Positions 42,202 through 50,966 of a stretch of DNA of 64,000 bases are shown here, one piece after another. The notes beneath the pieces were generated by a model, which searched no databases, was not told the origin of the DNA, and saw only the letters and a list, made by a program, of their open reading frames with translations. Positions within the stretch are counted from its first letter, which is position 1, and every line of letters begins with the position of its first letter. The stretch is from a bacterium. Its GTDB lineage: Bacteria; Planctomycetota; Planctomycetia; Kolteriales; Kolteriaceae. The position numbers and the translations under genes are program-made. Location of the stretch: positions 22,269 to 86,268 of the forward strand of contig JAIELF010000026.1 of assembly GCA_019753235.1 (NCBI GenBank), in the 5' to 3' direction.

Positions 42202-43755
42202 TTACCCCGCATTGTTGTTCCCTGCCAAGCGTTCCTTTTGCCGGGCGGCGGTGATCTCACGCTCCAGGTCTTCCGGCGAATAGCTAAATCGGCGGTACTC
42301 GACGGCAAGCTCTCGCAGGCGGAAGAGGACGCTCTCGGCCTCGGCCCATTGACCCGATCGAGCGAGCGTTCGACCTCGATCGAGGAGTTCCCTCGCCATC
42401 TGTTGACGGGCGGAACTTCCCGTCGGAATCTCGGCCAATTCAATTTGCGGCTTTGTCCTCGCGACAAACGGGACTTCATTTTGAGTGAGGGCCGGCATCG
42501 GCGGAACTTGGGCGGCCGCGACCGGGGCTTGAGGGGTCATCTGAGCCGGCACGACCGCCGATGGTGCGGCAGGCTTCATCGCCGTCACCGTGACGGGCGG
42601 GGCGGCAGGCTTGGTCGGCACGGCGACCGGCATCGCGCCGGCGGGAGGCTTGGGCGGAACGGGTCCATTCGCGGGAGCACCAGCCGCTTGACTAGCGACC
42701 GATTTGGCCACCGCGGGGGGCGCTGTCGGCGAAAGAGGCGTCGGTTGCGGAATGGAACCGAACCGGATTCCCTCGGGCATGCTGGCGGAATTTTCCGTGC
42801 TATTGGCTTGAGGCGGGATTCTCGGCCACGCAATCGTCGAGAGTCGGGGCTGGTTCAACGATTTGTCGGAACTCGCCGTCGAACTCATCGCGGGGGTTGG
42901 AACAACCTCTTGTCGAGCCTGCATAATAGTGGGCACGGGGACACGAGAGCCCTTCTCCTCGACGGCAGGTTCCTTTTGGGGCAATTTGTCCGAAGCGGCC
43001 AGCGGTTCGAGCGCGGGGCTGGCGGGGGCCTTTTGCAATTTCTGCTGAATCTGAGAAAGGACTCCGACGGGAGCAGTCTCCGTCGGCAGCGTCTTATTCT
43101 CCATCGGCGGCAGCGTGCGAGTGTTCGCCGTCGGAATCGGAATCGCCGACATCCGGATGCCGGCCTCTTCTCGGGCGACCTCGTTCCCTGTGGTAGCGAC
43201 CGCGGTAATGCGAGCGGCATCGACCGGCTTCATCTCGACCACGACGACTTCCGGCGATTCCTGGACGGCCCGGCGAATGCCGAGCTGTTCCCCCAATTTG
43301 GTCAACGGCCCCTTCGTCGGAATAACTTCACTATCGACGATGGGCTCATTGACTTGTTCGACCGATTCCTTGGGCTTCCAGTTTCGAAGGCCGGCCGTCG
43401 GAGGAGTTTTCTCGACGCACTCGCAGGGAGGAGAGACGGTCGGCGGTGCCATGGCCTGTAGTTTTACCAGTGCAAAGCGGGCAGCCCCGCGGACCTCGGC
43501 ACTGGGGTCGTTGATCGACATTCGCCGGAGTGCCGACCGAAGTTCTAGGCCGGACTCTTTGCTCAGGATCACCGCATCAATGGAACGAAGCCGTTCTTCA
43601 TCGCTTCCCGGCGCCGCGAGCCTTTGAACGAGTTGTCTTTCCTGATCGCGGTCAGCTCCAATGGCCGAACCCATGCCCGTGGCGCCCATCGAAGCTGCCA
43701 ACAGTGCCGACCAAGCGAATCGGCGAGCGGCCCCATAGATCTGCTGACGGTGCAT
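42202..43755 (-). CDS. Exported Pro-rich protein with N-terminal HEAT-like segment
   Basis: 517 residues, family not recognised. Signal peptide 'FAWSALLAASMGATGMGSAIGA' (residues about 13-34). Residues about 38-100 are helical with 'IDAVILSKESGLELRSALRRMSINDPSAEVRGAARFALVKLQ', one HEAT-repeat-like unit. Then a long Pro/Ala/Val/Thr-rich stretch (about 110-440) that looks like a flexible, wall-spanning linker, and a C-terminal helical block 'ARQQMARELLDRGRTLARSGQWAEAESVLFRLRELAVEYRRF' like a TPR unit. AAGGAG lies ten bases before the ATG. Function unknown; probably periplasmic. Confidence 0.7.
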   Translation of the reverse strand: MHRQQIYGAARRFAWSALLAASMGATGMGSAIGADRDQERQLVQRLAAPGSDEERLRSIDAVILSKESGLELRSALRRMSINDPSAEVRGAARFALVKLQAMAPPTVSPPCECVEKTPPTAGLRNWKPKESVEQVNEPIVDSEVIPTKGPLTKLGEQLGIRRAVQESPEVVVVEMKPVDAARITAVATTGNEVAREEAGIRMSAIPIPTANTRTLPPMENKTLPTETAPVGVLSQIQQKLQKAPASPALEPLAASDKLPQKEPAVEEKGSRVPVPTIMQARQEVVPTPAMSSTASSDKSLNQPRLSTIAWPRIPPQANSTENSASMPEGIRFGSIPQPTPLSPTAPPAVAKSVASQAAGAPANGPVPPKPPAGAMPVAVPTKPAAPPVTVTAMKPAAPSAVVPAQMTPQAPVAAAQVPPMPALTQNEVPFVARTKPQIELAEIPTGSSARQQMARELLDRGRTLARSGQWAEAESVLFRLRELAVEYRRFSYSPEDLEREITAARQKERLAGNNNAG

Positions 43756-44090
43756 GCGTGATCTCTCCTTGGATCTGATCCGGGAGTTTCGAAGATCAGT
43801 CCGTGCCGAACACCTTTACCGGTGTTGCGGGCTGTAGGAGTTATTCGGTCCGGTGGGCTGGGCGACTTTACAATTGAGCGTCAATTAGTCAGCGGCGAAA
43901 AGGTGGGCAATTGGGGTGGGTGATTCCCTGGTTTGGTCGGAACTCTGGCCTTTTTTCCGCCAGCGCATTATGGACTGATGCGGTAGGATAGGTAGATGAC
44001 TCTGGTGTTCTGTAGTTCCAAGAGATGATTTTACGTCGGCATCAGGCGAAAAACTTCTCGGCCAGTCAGCGAGACTAGGAAGCCGGATTC
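43756..44090. other. Divergent promoter region with two inverted repeats
   Basis: 335 bases between the starts of the Pro-rich gene (minus) and the PIN/TRAM gene (plus), with no supported coding region. Two exact inverted repeats are present: AACACC-TTTACC-GGTGTT (43809-43826) and AATTGA-GCG-TCAATT (43871-43885). 'gcggtaggatagg' near 43981 may be a -10 region for the plus-strand gene. No start site can be fixed from the sequence. Confidence 0.4.
43871..43885. promoter_or_regulatory. Operator-like palindrome AATTGA-GCG-TCAATT
   Basis: A perfect 6-3-6 dyad, AT-rich in contrast to its surroundings, 116 bases upstream of the Pro-rich gene start and 206 upstream of the PIN/TRAM gene. The symmetry suits a homodimeric regulator; none is known here. 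Confidence 0.3.
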
Positions 44091-45203
44091 ATGGCGAGTT
44101 CGACCACGGAATTGCCTGCCCGGGCGAACACGAAGAGAGATGCCGGATATCTTCTGCTGATCATCCGGTGTCTTTTCGTCCTCATCCTGGGGGGGACTGC
44201 TGCCAAGATTGCCAACGAGATGACTCGATCGTCGGATTCGGTCGATCGCACGTTGACATTATCGCTGGTCATCTGTGCGGTCTTCGGAATCGGCCTGATC
44301 ACACTGGCCCTTGATATTCTCTATCCTCGAAAAAAGATCAGCACGATCTCGGCCGTCTTCTTCGGCTTGATCGTCGGGAGCATCCTTGGCTATTTTCTTC
44401 AGCTTGCCTTTGCTCCCACGCTCAGCATTTGGTTTGAGCAAGACCGGGTCACGTGGTTCTCTTTGATCGTGACGACGGTTCTTTGTTACGTTTGTGTCAG
44501 TGTGCTGGTGCAGACGAAGGACGATTTTCGATTCGTGATTCCTTACATCGAGTTCTCCCCACAGATTCGTGGCCCCCGTCCTTTGATTCTCGATACTAGT
44601 GTGATCATCGACGGCCGAATTGCCGATATTGCCGATAGTGGGTTGATGGATCAGCTTTTGGTGATCCCCCGGTTCGTGCTGGATGACGTTCAGGAAGTCG
44701 CCGACAGTCCTGACAAGATTCGGCGTAAGCGAGGGATCCGGGGCCTGGAAATCATCGACCGTTTGCGCCGAAACGAATCGGTCAATGTCGACATTCGAGG
44801 CGAAGCGATCGAGGATGCTCACGATCGACGCGATCTCGGCAAACGATTGATGGAATTGGCAACCGAGCTGGGTGGTAGGCTCGTGACCAATGATGTGACG
44901 CTGGCAAAAGCGGCCAAGATTCACAACGTCGCGACGATCAGCCTGAACGATGTCAGTGCCGCCTTTAAGCCTCCTGTATTGTGGGGCGATCGAATATCGG
45001 TGCTGTTGGTGAAAGAAGGGGAAGAGCCAGGCCAAGGAGTGGGCTATCTCGACGATGGGACCATGGTGGTGGTCGAAATGGGCAAGCGATTCATCGGCCA
45101 TGAAGTAAACGCCATTGTCGATAGCTTCTTGCAAACGAGTGCCGGCCGAATGGTCTTTGGCCGAATCGATAGCAAGAACCCCTCGCCCAGTCACGCGTCG
45201 TGA
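44091..45203 (+). CDS. PIN/TRAM-domain membrane protein (YacL type)
   Basis: 370 residues. Four hydrophobic helices (residues about 18-145), then a PIN nuclease domain: 'PLILDTSVIIDGRIADIADSG' carries the first catalytic Asp, 'LVTNDVTLAKAA' the later one, with 'VLDDVQEVADSPDKIRRKRGIRGLEII' between. The C-terminal TRAM-like domain ('ISVLLVKEGEEPGQGVGYLDDGTMVVV') suggests RNA binding. The layout matches the YacL/PRC-PIN-TRAM family, thought to be a membrane-associated nuclease; the exact substrate is unknown. Confidence 0.9.
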   Translation: MASSTTELPARANTKRDAGYLLLIIRCLFVLILGGTAAKIANEMTRSSDSVDRTLTLSLVICAVFGIGLITLALDILYPRKKISTISAVFFGLIVGSILGYFLQLAFAPTLSIWFEQDRVTWFSLIVTTVLCYVCVSVLVQTKDDFRFVIPYIEFSPQIRGPRPLILDTSVIIDGRIADIADSGLMDQLLVIPRFVLDDVQEVADSPDKIRRKRGIRGLEIIDRLRRNESVNVDIRGEAIEDAHDRRDLGKRLMELATELGGRLVTNDVTLAKAAKIHNVATISLNDVSAAFKPPVLWGDRISVLLVKEGEEPGQGVGYLDDGTMVVVEMGKRFIGHEVNAIVDSFLQTSAGRMVFGRIDSKNPSPSHAS

Positions 45204-45270
45204 ACGATCGAGAGTCGTTCGCTCGGCTTGGCCCGGAGGGTCGGCCCTCCATGCCTTCAAGGAGGATGTC

Positions 45271-46014
45271 ATGCCAGGCCGTCAATCGATGCGAAAGTGG
45301 GGGTCGGCGTCTGTGTTGCTCGTCCTTCTGGCGGGGGCGGCAGCGACCTGTTGGTCTCGCGATCCTCTCCATGCCGAGGATGTTGGGCTGATCTCCGATC
45401 AAGAACGCGAACTTGTCAAGAATGTTTACGATACCCGCAAGAAGTATCAGGAATCACTCGAACGACTTCGAAGCTACTACTCGCAAATCAGCCACGAAGA
45501 GAACACGGACTGGGCCGAGAAAGAGTTGACGGGTTATCACCTGAATCTGAAGAGCCCCTACATTCTCGACATGGATCTTCCCGCCGCCAACCTCAAGCCG
45601 TCGAAGAACGATACCAAGGCCAACCGCATCTTCCGCGAGGCGCTCGACTGGCTGAATCGGCCCGGTCTAGACCGCGAAGAAAATACAAAGAGGGCCGAGA
45701 TCCTGCTTCAGCGGATCCTTCATGAGCACAAAGAATCCGACAAGATCGACGAGGCGTGCTACTACCTGGGCGAAGTCTACTCGAGCCGATACTTTCAGAT
45801 GTATCGTCGAGCGGTCGCTTACTACGAGCGGGTCTTTCTCTACGAGCCCGATACGAACCTCGCTGCCCGCTTGAAAGCCGCGAATGTCTACGAGCGAAAC
45901 CTCGGCAACTCGCAGCAGGCGATCGGCCTCTATCAGCAAATACTCTCACGCGAGATCGATCCCGACCAGACGCGAGAAGCTCGCCGCCGACTGGATCTCT
46001 TAAGCAAACGTTAG
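45271..46014 (+). CDS. Exported TPR-like protein
   Basis: 247 residues from ATG 45271, which follows a strong AAGGAGG; the frame is open upstream but not needed. Signal peptide 'SASVLLVLLAGAAATCWS' (residues about 10-27). The mature part is helical: 'DQERELVKNVYDTRKKYQESLERLRSYY' (coiled-coil-like), then TPR-like pairs 'AEILLQRILHEHKESDKIDEACYYLGEVYSSRYFQMYRRAVAYYERVFLYEP' and 'NSQQAIGLYQQILSREIDPDQTREARRRLDLL'. A scaffold role in the periplasm is plausible. It stands 67 bases after the PIN/TRAM gene, perhaps in the same operon, and converges with phoB. Confidence 0.8.
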   Translation: MPGRQSMRKWGSASVLLVLLAGAAATCWSRDPLHAEDVGLISDQERELVKNVYDTRKKYQESLERLRSYYSQISHEENTDWAEKELTGYHLNLKSPYILDMDLPAANLKPSKNDTKANRIFREALDWLNRPGLDREENTKRAEILLQRILHEHKESDKIDEACYYLGEVYSSRYFQMYRRAVAYYERVFLYEPDTNLAARLKAANVYERNLGNSQQAIGLYQQILSREIDPDQTREARRRLDLLSKR

Positions 46015-46021
46015 GCGATTC

Positions 46022-46747
46022 CTAAGCGTTTTCGGTCTTCGCAGGCAACTCACGAGCAAAGCGATAGCCGATCCCTCGAACGGTTTCGATGGCGATCGCC
46101 GCCTCTCCCAGCTTCTGGCGAAGCGACCGGACATGCACGTCGATCGTCCTCTCTAAGACGATCGTGTCGGTTCCGATGGCAGAGTTGAGCAGATCGTTTC
46201 GAGTAAAGGCCCGGCCCGGCTGACGCATCATCGTCTCAAGCAATCGATACTCGGTCGGCGTCAGCGCCAGCGGATTCTCGTCGAAGAAGACCTGATGAGC
46301 GACACGGTCGAGCTTGATCCCGTGCAAGTTGATAAAGTCGTCGGGCTCGCCGGTCGGCTTTTGTCGACGACTGGTGAGAACCCGCACTCGCTGAAGAAGT
46401 ACCTTCAAACTAAAAGGCTTGGTGACGTAGTCGTCGGCCCCGAGGTGAAAGCCAACCAGTTGATCGGACTCCTCGCTTTTGGCCGTCAGCATCAGAATGG
46501 CCATATGCCGAGTCTCTTTGTCGGCGCGAAGTTCTCGACAAATCTCAATGCCGTCCATGCCGGGGAGCATGAGGTCAAGGATCACCAGGTCGGGCTTGCC
46601 TTGCTGGGCTTGACGAAGCCCGTCTCGGCCGTCGCTGGCCCGGGATACCTGATAGCCTTCGCGTTCAAGGTTGTAAGTTAAGACCTCCGCGATGGCGCTG
46701 TCGTCTTCGATCACAAGAATCGATCGGGAATTGGCGTCGGTGCTCAC
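46022..46747 (-). CDS. phoB: PhoB-type response regulator
   Basis: 241 residues: receiver domain (1-120) with the phosphoacceptor D58 in 'DLVILDLMLPGMDG' and acidic pair 'IEDD' at 14-16, conserved K in 'VTKPFSLK', and a C-terminal winged-helix OmpR/PhoB domain ('ALTPTEYRLLETMMRQPGRAFTRNDLL', 'VDVHVRSLRQKLG'). Activates target promoters upon phosphorylation by PhoR. The GTG start at 46747 overlaps the phoR stop (GTGA). The assignment to phosphate control rests on the PhoB/PhoR architecture and nearby phoU; other OmpR-type roles are possible. Confidence 0.87.
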   Translation of the reverse strand: MSTDANSRSILVIEDDSAIAEVLTYNLEREGYQVSRASDGRDGLRQAQQGKPDLVILDLMLPGMDGIEICRELRADKETRHMAILMLTAKSEESDQLVGFHLGADDYVTKPFSLKVLLQRVRVLTSRRQKPTGEPDDFINLHGIKLDRVAHQVFFDENPLALTPTEYRLLETMMRQPGRAFTRNDLLNSAIGTDTIVLERTIDVHVRSLRQKLGEAAIAIETVRGIGYRFARELPAKTENA

Positions 46748-48534
46748 GCGTTTGTTTCCTGTTCCACGAGGCCTTGACCTTGTTTCGACGGGAATCTTCC
46801 CACGGCCAAAGGAAGAGAAACGGTGAACGTCGAACCTTCGTTCAGCCGGCTCTTCACCGACACCGTTCCGCCGAAACGTTGTACCAGATGTTTAACGATC
46901 GATAGTCCTAGACCGGTTCCACCGAGCTCTCGCGATCGAGCTTTATCCACTCGATAGAACCGTTCGAAGATCCGATTCAGATCTTCCACGGGAATACCCA
47001 CGCCGGTGTCGGCGACATCGACAACCAAGTCGCCGTTCTCCGACGATGTGGTGACGGTCACCTGTCCACCCGCGGGCGTGTACTTGACAGCATTGTCGAC
47101 CAGATTGCGAATGATCATGCCGAGCCCTTCGGAGTCGGCCATCACAATGCAGGGGTCCGGCAACAGACGCGACTCGATCAAGACACGTTTGGCTTCTCCC
47201 TTTTCGCGGAAGTAATCGACAGAGTTGACGATGGCGGGGCGAGCATCGATGGGCTTGATATCGAAGCCATGATCCTCCGACTCGACTCGCGCCAACATCA
47301 ACATGTCGATCACCAGGGAGTGCAGTCGATCGGCTTGTTCCTCGACGCGCAACAGAAATCGCCGGGTGACCGAACGATCTTGTTGCTCGTCATCGAGAAG
47401 AGTTTCCGTGTATGCCTTGATGGCAGCCAAAGGGGTCTTCAATTCGTGAGACACGCTGGCGAAGAAATCTTGCCGCAAGCGTTCAAGCCGGCGCAGCTCG
47501 GTGATATCGTGCAGCACAATGATGATGCCACGCCCCGAACCGACGGCCAAACTTCGTCCAAAGTACCGGACGACCCTCGGCGGTCGACGAATGGCGAACT
47601 CGGTACTGGTCGGTTCTTTGCTCGCCAGCGTCATCGAGACAGCATCTTGGAGACCTGGTTGGCGAAGAATCGCCCAGAGTTTTTTGCCCGCAATATCCTC
47701 GGCCGGAAGGCCGAACAGCCGATACGTGCTCGCATTGGCAAACAGAACACGCTGGTCGGCGTCGATGGCCAGCACCGCTTCTGGAATCGATTCAAGCATT
47801 GTCTGCAAGTCTTTGCGGACTTGATCGATCCCATCGACGCGCTCTGCCACGCTGGTCTGGACATCCCGTACGACTCGGGCAAGCCGATCGAAATCATCCC
47901 CAACGTAACTCGACGGAAGACGCGGACGACGGGCCGATCCATCTAGAAGAGAGGAGAGGTCCTCGTGAATCGTTCGGAGTTGTCTTGACCATTGCCGAGT
48001 AAGAGCAAAAGTGATCCCTGCCAACGCGCACCAGACGATCCCCAACAGTGTGAGCGATTCTCGTCGGCGTTGCTCCGCTTGTCGATCCGCCCTGGCCAGT
48101 GATCGCGTCAACAACAGCGTTCGTGCCGGTCCTTCAGGGGAAGAACACCGATCGATCAGACGAAGCGAGTGCCCTTCTTCGTTCAGCTTCCCGACTTCCA
48201 ACAGCGTCGATCGCGTCGTCGAGTTCCCAACGATCAATCTGGCAATATCGTCTGTGGGTTCTGACGAATCGGGTGGGTAAAGCGGTTTCCCTTTCTCGTC
48301 AAAGACCTGAACCTTGTCGTCCGGGTAGGCGAACCGGGCCAGCGACCCGGCCGGCAAAGAGTCGTTGGGATGATGCGTGGAAAGATGTTTCGCAAGAGAA
48401 TCCGCCGTCGCGCGAAGGGAGTCTTTCTCGAGCGCGATCGACGAAGAAACGGCGTTAGGCCAACCCCAAAAGAGGAACTGCATCGCGACCAGCGCGAGGA
48501 CGATTGTCTGTCCGAGCAGCAGCTTCCAAAACAT
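46744..48534 (-). CDS. phoR: PhoR-type sensor histidine kinase
   Basis: 596 residues. Two membrane helices (about 5-27 and 160-180) frame a periplasmic region of some 130 residues. Then a HAMP-like stretch, a PAS domain ('LESIPEAVLAIDADQRVLFANASTYRLFG'), HisKA with H363 in 'FFASVSHELKTPLA', and HATPase_c with 'NLVDNAVKYTP', 'DTGVGIP' and 'GGTGLGLSIVKHLVQRFGG'. The layout TM-HAMP-PAS-HisKA-HATPase is that of PhoR in Gram-positive bacteria and many planctomycetes. Phosphorylates the PhoB product. Its N-terminal periplasmic part is unlike E. coli PhoR, so the signal may differ. Confidence 0.87.
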   Translation of the reverse strand: MFWKLLLGQTIVLALVAMQFLFWGWPNAVSSSIALEKDSLRATADSLAKHLSTHHPNDSLPAGSLARFAYPDDKVQVFDEKGKPLYPPDSSEPTDDIARLIVGNSTTRSTLLEVGKLNEEGHSLRLIDRCSSPEGPARTLLLTRSLARADRQAEQRRRESLTLLGIVWCALAGITFALTRQWSRQLRTIHEDLSSLLDGSARRPRLPSSYVGDDFDRLARVVRDVQTSVAERVDGIDQVRKDLQTMLESIPEAVLAIDADQRVLFANASTYRLFGLPAEDIAGKKLWAILRQPGLQDAVSMTLASKEPTSTEFAIRRPPRVVRYFGRSLAVGSGRGIIIVLHDITELRRLERLRQDFFASVSHELKTPLAAIKAYTETLLDDEQQDRSVTRRFLLRVEEQADRLHSLVIDMLMLARVESEDHGFDIKPIDARPAIVNSVDYFREKGEAKRVLIESRLLPDPCIVMADSEGLGMIIRNLVDNAVKYTPAGGQVTVTTSSENGDLVVDVADTGVGIPVEDLNRIFERFYRVDKARSRELGGTGLGLSIVKHLVQRFGGTVSVKSRLNEGSTFTVSLPLAVGRFPSKQGQGLVEQETNA

Positions 48535-49035
48535 TTCTGTCTCGTTGGTTGTGGAACAGGAGGCAGAGAAGGCCCGAGGTGGACCTCTTTATCTGCCACG
48601 TTGATCTCTTCCGCTGGGAGGAGGAGAATCCTTCTTCCGTGTGCCGGTCGGCCCTCATGGGGGGAGCGTCGACCGCGTTTCTAACCCTCCTATGCCGATG
48701 GCCTGTCGCGTTGTTCGCCCACATTACGGTGGCAATACTGGGACGAGTGGGGAAGGGCGAGTTGGCATCTTCATCGAAACTTTTTCACATTTCGCGTGTC
48801 GTGCCTCTGTCGGGTCGGTCTTCTTTTCACGCATCGCCAACGCCTCATCCTGTTTTATGGGAAAGTTTTATGTCGCGGCATCGAGAAGCGGTGATGGAAA
48901 GAATCCGGTTGGAGGGAACCATGGCTCGGCTCGGCAGATCCTTTTGTTCCGCCGAGGGGGCTGGTCCCTTTCGTATCATCCCGAGATGGAGAACCAGGGG
49001 GGCGAAGGAGGCTCGCTCGGCGAGGCGCAGACAAA
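48535..49035. other. Divergent region between phoR and phoU
   Basis: 501 bases with no supported gene; longer frames here have no domain or start context. It should hold the promoters of phoRB (minus) and phoU (plus). The direct repeat at 48852-48872 is the only distinct element I see. A run of T and TTC-rich sequence lies near 48780-48850. Confidence 0.45.
48852..48872 (+). promoter_or_regulatory. Direct repeat GTTTTATG x2 upstream of phoU
   Basis: GTTTTATG at 48852-48859 and again at 48865-48872, centre spacing 13 bases, about 165 bases before the phoU ATG. PhoB-type regulators bind tandem direct repeats, usually with an 11-base period, so this is Pho-box-like in kind but not in exact spacing. 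Function is inference. Confidence 0.3.
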
Positions 49036-49698
49036 ATGTCCATTCACCTAGCCCGAGCTTTGGAGAAGCTCAAGCAGGGCATTCTCTCGGTCGCGGGCCA
49101 GGTCGAAATCCGCGTTCACGACGCGGTTCGCAGCGTGCAGCAGCGCGACCGATCGCTCGCGCGGACGGTGGTCGAAAGCGACAATGACATCGATCAACAG
49201 GAAGTCGATGTCGAAGAGGAATGCCTCGAGGTCCTGGCCCTGCATCAACCGGTTGCCGACCAACTTCGTTTCGTGGTCGCGATTCTGAAGATCAACAACG
49301 ATCTCGAACGAATCGCCGACTTGGCGGTCAACATCGCCCAGCGGGCGATCAGTCTCTCCGAGCTTCCGATGGTCGAGATCCCGTTCGATCTGGAGGGGAT
49401 TTTTCTTCAGGCCAACGACATGCTCAAGCGAAGCATCGATGCCATGGTCCAAATGGATTCACCCGGGGCCCGGCAGGTGCGCGGGCTAGATGACAGTGTC
49501 GATCTGATGACCGCTCACGCTTTTCAAGCGGTCGAAGACGGCATCCGAGCGAACATCGGCTCTCTGTCGCAGTTGATTCAGTACCTCTCCTGTGCCCGTC
49601 ATCTCGAACGGATCGCAGACTTGGCCACCAATATTGCCGAGGATGTGATTTATCTCGTCGATGGAGAAATTGTTCGTCATAAGCCCGACAGTCATTGA
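49036..49698 (+). CDS. phoU: PhoU phosphate-signalling regulator
   Basis: 220 residues forming two PhoU helical bundles. 'DNDIDQQEVDVEEECLEVLALHQPVADQLRFVVAILKINNDLERIADLAVNIA' is the first repeat and metal-binding signature, and 'LIQYLSCARHLERIADLATNIAEDVIYLVDGEIVRH' the second. PhoU links the Pst transporter to PhoR and regulates intracellular phosphate. Here no pst genes are adjacent; the gene is divergent from phoR-phoB. Its stop is 18 bases from the stop of the convergent site-2 protease gene. Confidence 0.94.
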   Translation: MSIHLARALEKLKQGILSVAGQVEIRVHDAVRSVQQRDRSLARTVVESDNDIDQQEVDVEEECLEVLALHQPVADQLRFVVAILKINNDLERIADLAVNIAQRAISLSELPMVEIPFDLEGIFLQANDMLKRSIDAMVQMDSPGARQVRGLDDSVDLMTAHAFQAVEDGIRANIGSLSQLIQYLSCARHLERIADLATNIAEDVIYLVDGEIVRHKPDSH

Positions 49699-49716
49699 GC
49701 TTGCGCATTGGGCCGC

Positions 49717-50799
49717 CTAACGCCGAGCGATCGCGTCCCGCAGCATCATGAACTCGCCGACGTTCTCGGGTGTCAGGAGCCCGACAAGTTTGCCGCGATG
49801 CACCACGGGCATCGATCGACACTTGCTCTCCTGCAATCGAAAGAAAGCTTGCTCGAGCGTATCGAAAGGGTCAGCCGAACAATACTCATGCGTCATGGCG
49901 CTTTCGACAGAGACGGATTCGCCGGCCGACTTTACATGCTCCACAACATCGCTTCGCGTCAGCATGCCGACAACCTGGCCGTTACTGATGACGGGGAAAT
50001 CTTGTTGAAAGCCGGTCAGGATCAGATCGACCACGTCGCGAACCGGCTGGCCCGGCGAAACCGTTTGATAGCGGGTGATCATCGCATCGGAGACCGGCAC
50101 ACCCGCCAACGCATTTTTGAGATTAACCTGGTATGCTTCCTGCCCGGCCGCCATCCAAACGAAGAATGCGATAAAGATCGGGACGGGGCTCCCGCTCATC
50201 AGGCCCCAAAACCCCAGTCCGAAAGCGAGTGCTTGGCCTAGGCCGGCGGCTATCTGCGTTGCCCGGGCGTGCGGAAGGAACATGGCCAATAACGCGCGAA
50301 GAACCCGTCCGCCATCCATCGGGAATGCTGGGATCATGTTGAAGAGGACCAGGCTGACGTTGACCCAGAAGAGTTCCGCTAGCAGTTGCGAACCGACGCT
50401 TTCAACGTGGGTTAATACCTCTAAGTTGGGAACGCCCGCAAGGATCAAGTAGAAGATGATCGCGAGGACAACATTCACCATCGGGCCCGCGAGCGCGACC
50501 ACCAACTCTTGCTTGGGGTTCTCGGGAATTCGTTCCAACCGAGCAACCCCGCCAATCAAGTAGAGTGTGATGTCTTTGGTGCCAATGCCGTACCACTGGG
50601 CGGCCAAAGCGTGACCCAGTTCGTGCAGCACCACCATCCCAAAGACGGCCACCACGAAGAGAACCCCGTACAGACCCTCGTTCACGTCTCCTTTTTGCAG
50701 ATACCGAGTCAGCCCCACCCACGCGACGATCAACAGAAAACTGAAATGGATGTAGATGTCGATGCCACGAAGGCGGGCGATCTTAATGCTCCAGTTCAC
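49717..50799 (-). CDS. Site-2 protease (M50, Rip3-like) with CBS pair
   Basis: 360 residues. N-terminal M50 membrane metalloprotease domain with H59-ELG-H63 in the second helix and the third-ligand motif 'NMIPAFPMDGG'; the membrane domain is of the smaller, PDZ-lacking kind. The C-terminal part (residues about 235-350) is a CBS pair ('VSDAMITRYQTVSPG', 'PVISNGQVVGMLTRSD', 'MPVVHRGKLVGLLT'), a possible nucleotide sensor. Such proteases cut membrane-bound anti-sigma factors or other membrane proteins. The GTG at 50799 follows AAAGAGG and is chosen over TTG at 50817. Substrate not apparent. Confidence 0.9.
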   Translation of the reverse strand: MNWSIKIARLRGIDIYIHFSFLLIVAWVGLTRYLQKGDVNEGLYGVLFVVAVFGMVVLHELGHALAAQWYGIGTKDITLYLIGGVARLERIPENPKQELVVALAGPMVNVVLAIIFYLILAGVPNLEVLTHVESVGSQLLAELFWVNVSLVLFNMIPAFPMDGGRVLRALLAMFLPHARATQIAAGLGQALAFGLGFWGLMSGSPVPIFIAFFVWMAAGQEAYQVNLKNALAGVPVSDAMITRYQTVSPGQPVRDVVDLILTGFQQDFPVISNGQVVGMLTRSDVVEHVKSAGESVSVESAMTHEYCSADPFDTLEQAFFRLQESKCRSMPVVHRGKLVGLLTPENVGEFMMLRDAIARR

Positions 50800-50966
50800 G
50801 GCAGCCTCTTTCAACAAGTCTAAGCGGGATCTCTTCGTGGGGATTCTACAGAGGTCTGGCGTAGGAAAGGACTATTGCTCGGCAGGCAGGGTCGAATCGG
50901 CAGCCCCCCCATGGTGGTCATCAACGTCTCGCGTTGAGATTTACACGACCAGCGGGGCAGGGACTA

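Noticed and set aside
42175..43461. 428-codon plus-strand open frame opposite the Pro-rich gene
   Set aside because: Arg/Gly-rich composition arises from the complement of Pro/Ala codons. The minus-strand frame has signal peptide and ribosome site.
44259..45272. 337-codon minus-strand open frame opposite the PIN/TRAM gene
   Set aside because: The sense strand encodes a full PIN/TRAM protein; the antisense product has low-complexity, charged composition and no domain.
48504..49187. 227-codon plus-strand frame between phoR and phoU
   Set aside because: Overlaps the phoR start and the phoU gene; the composition is that of non-coding or shadow sequence.
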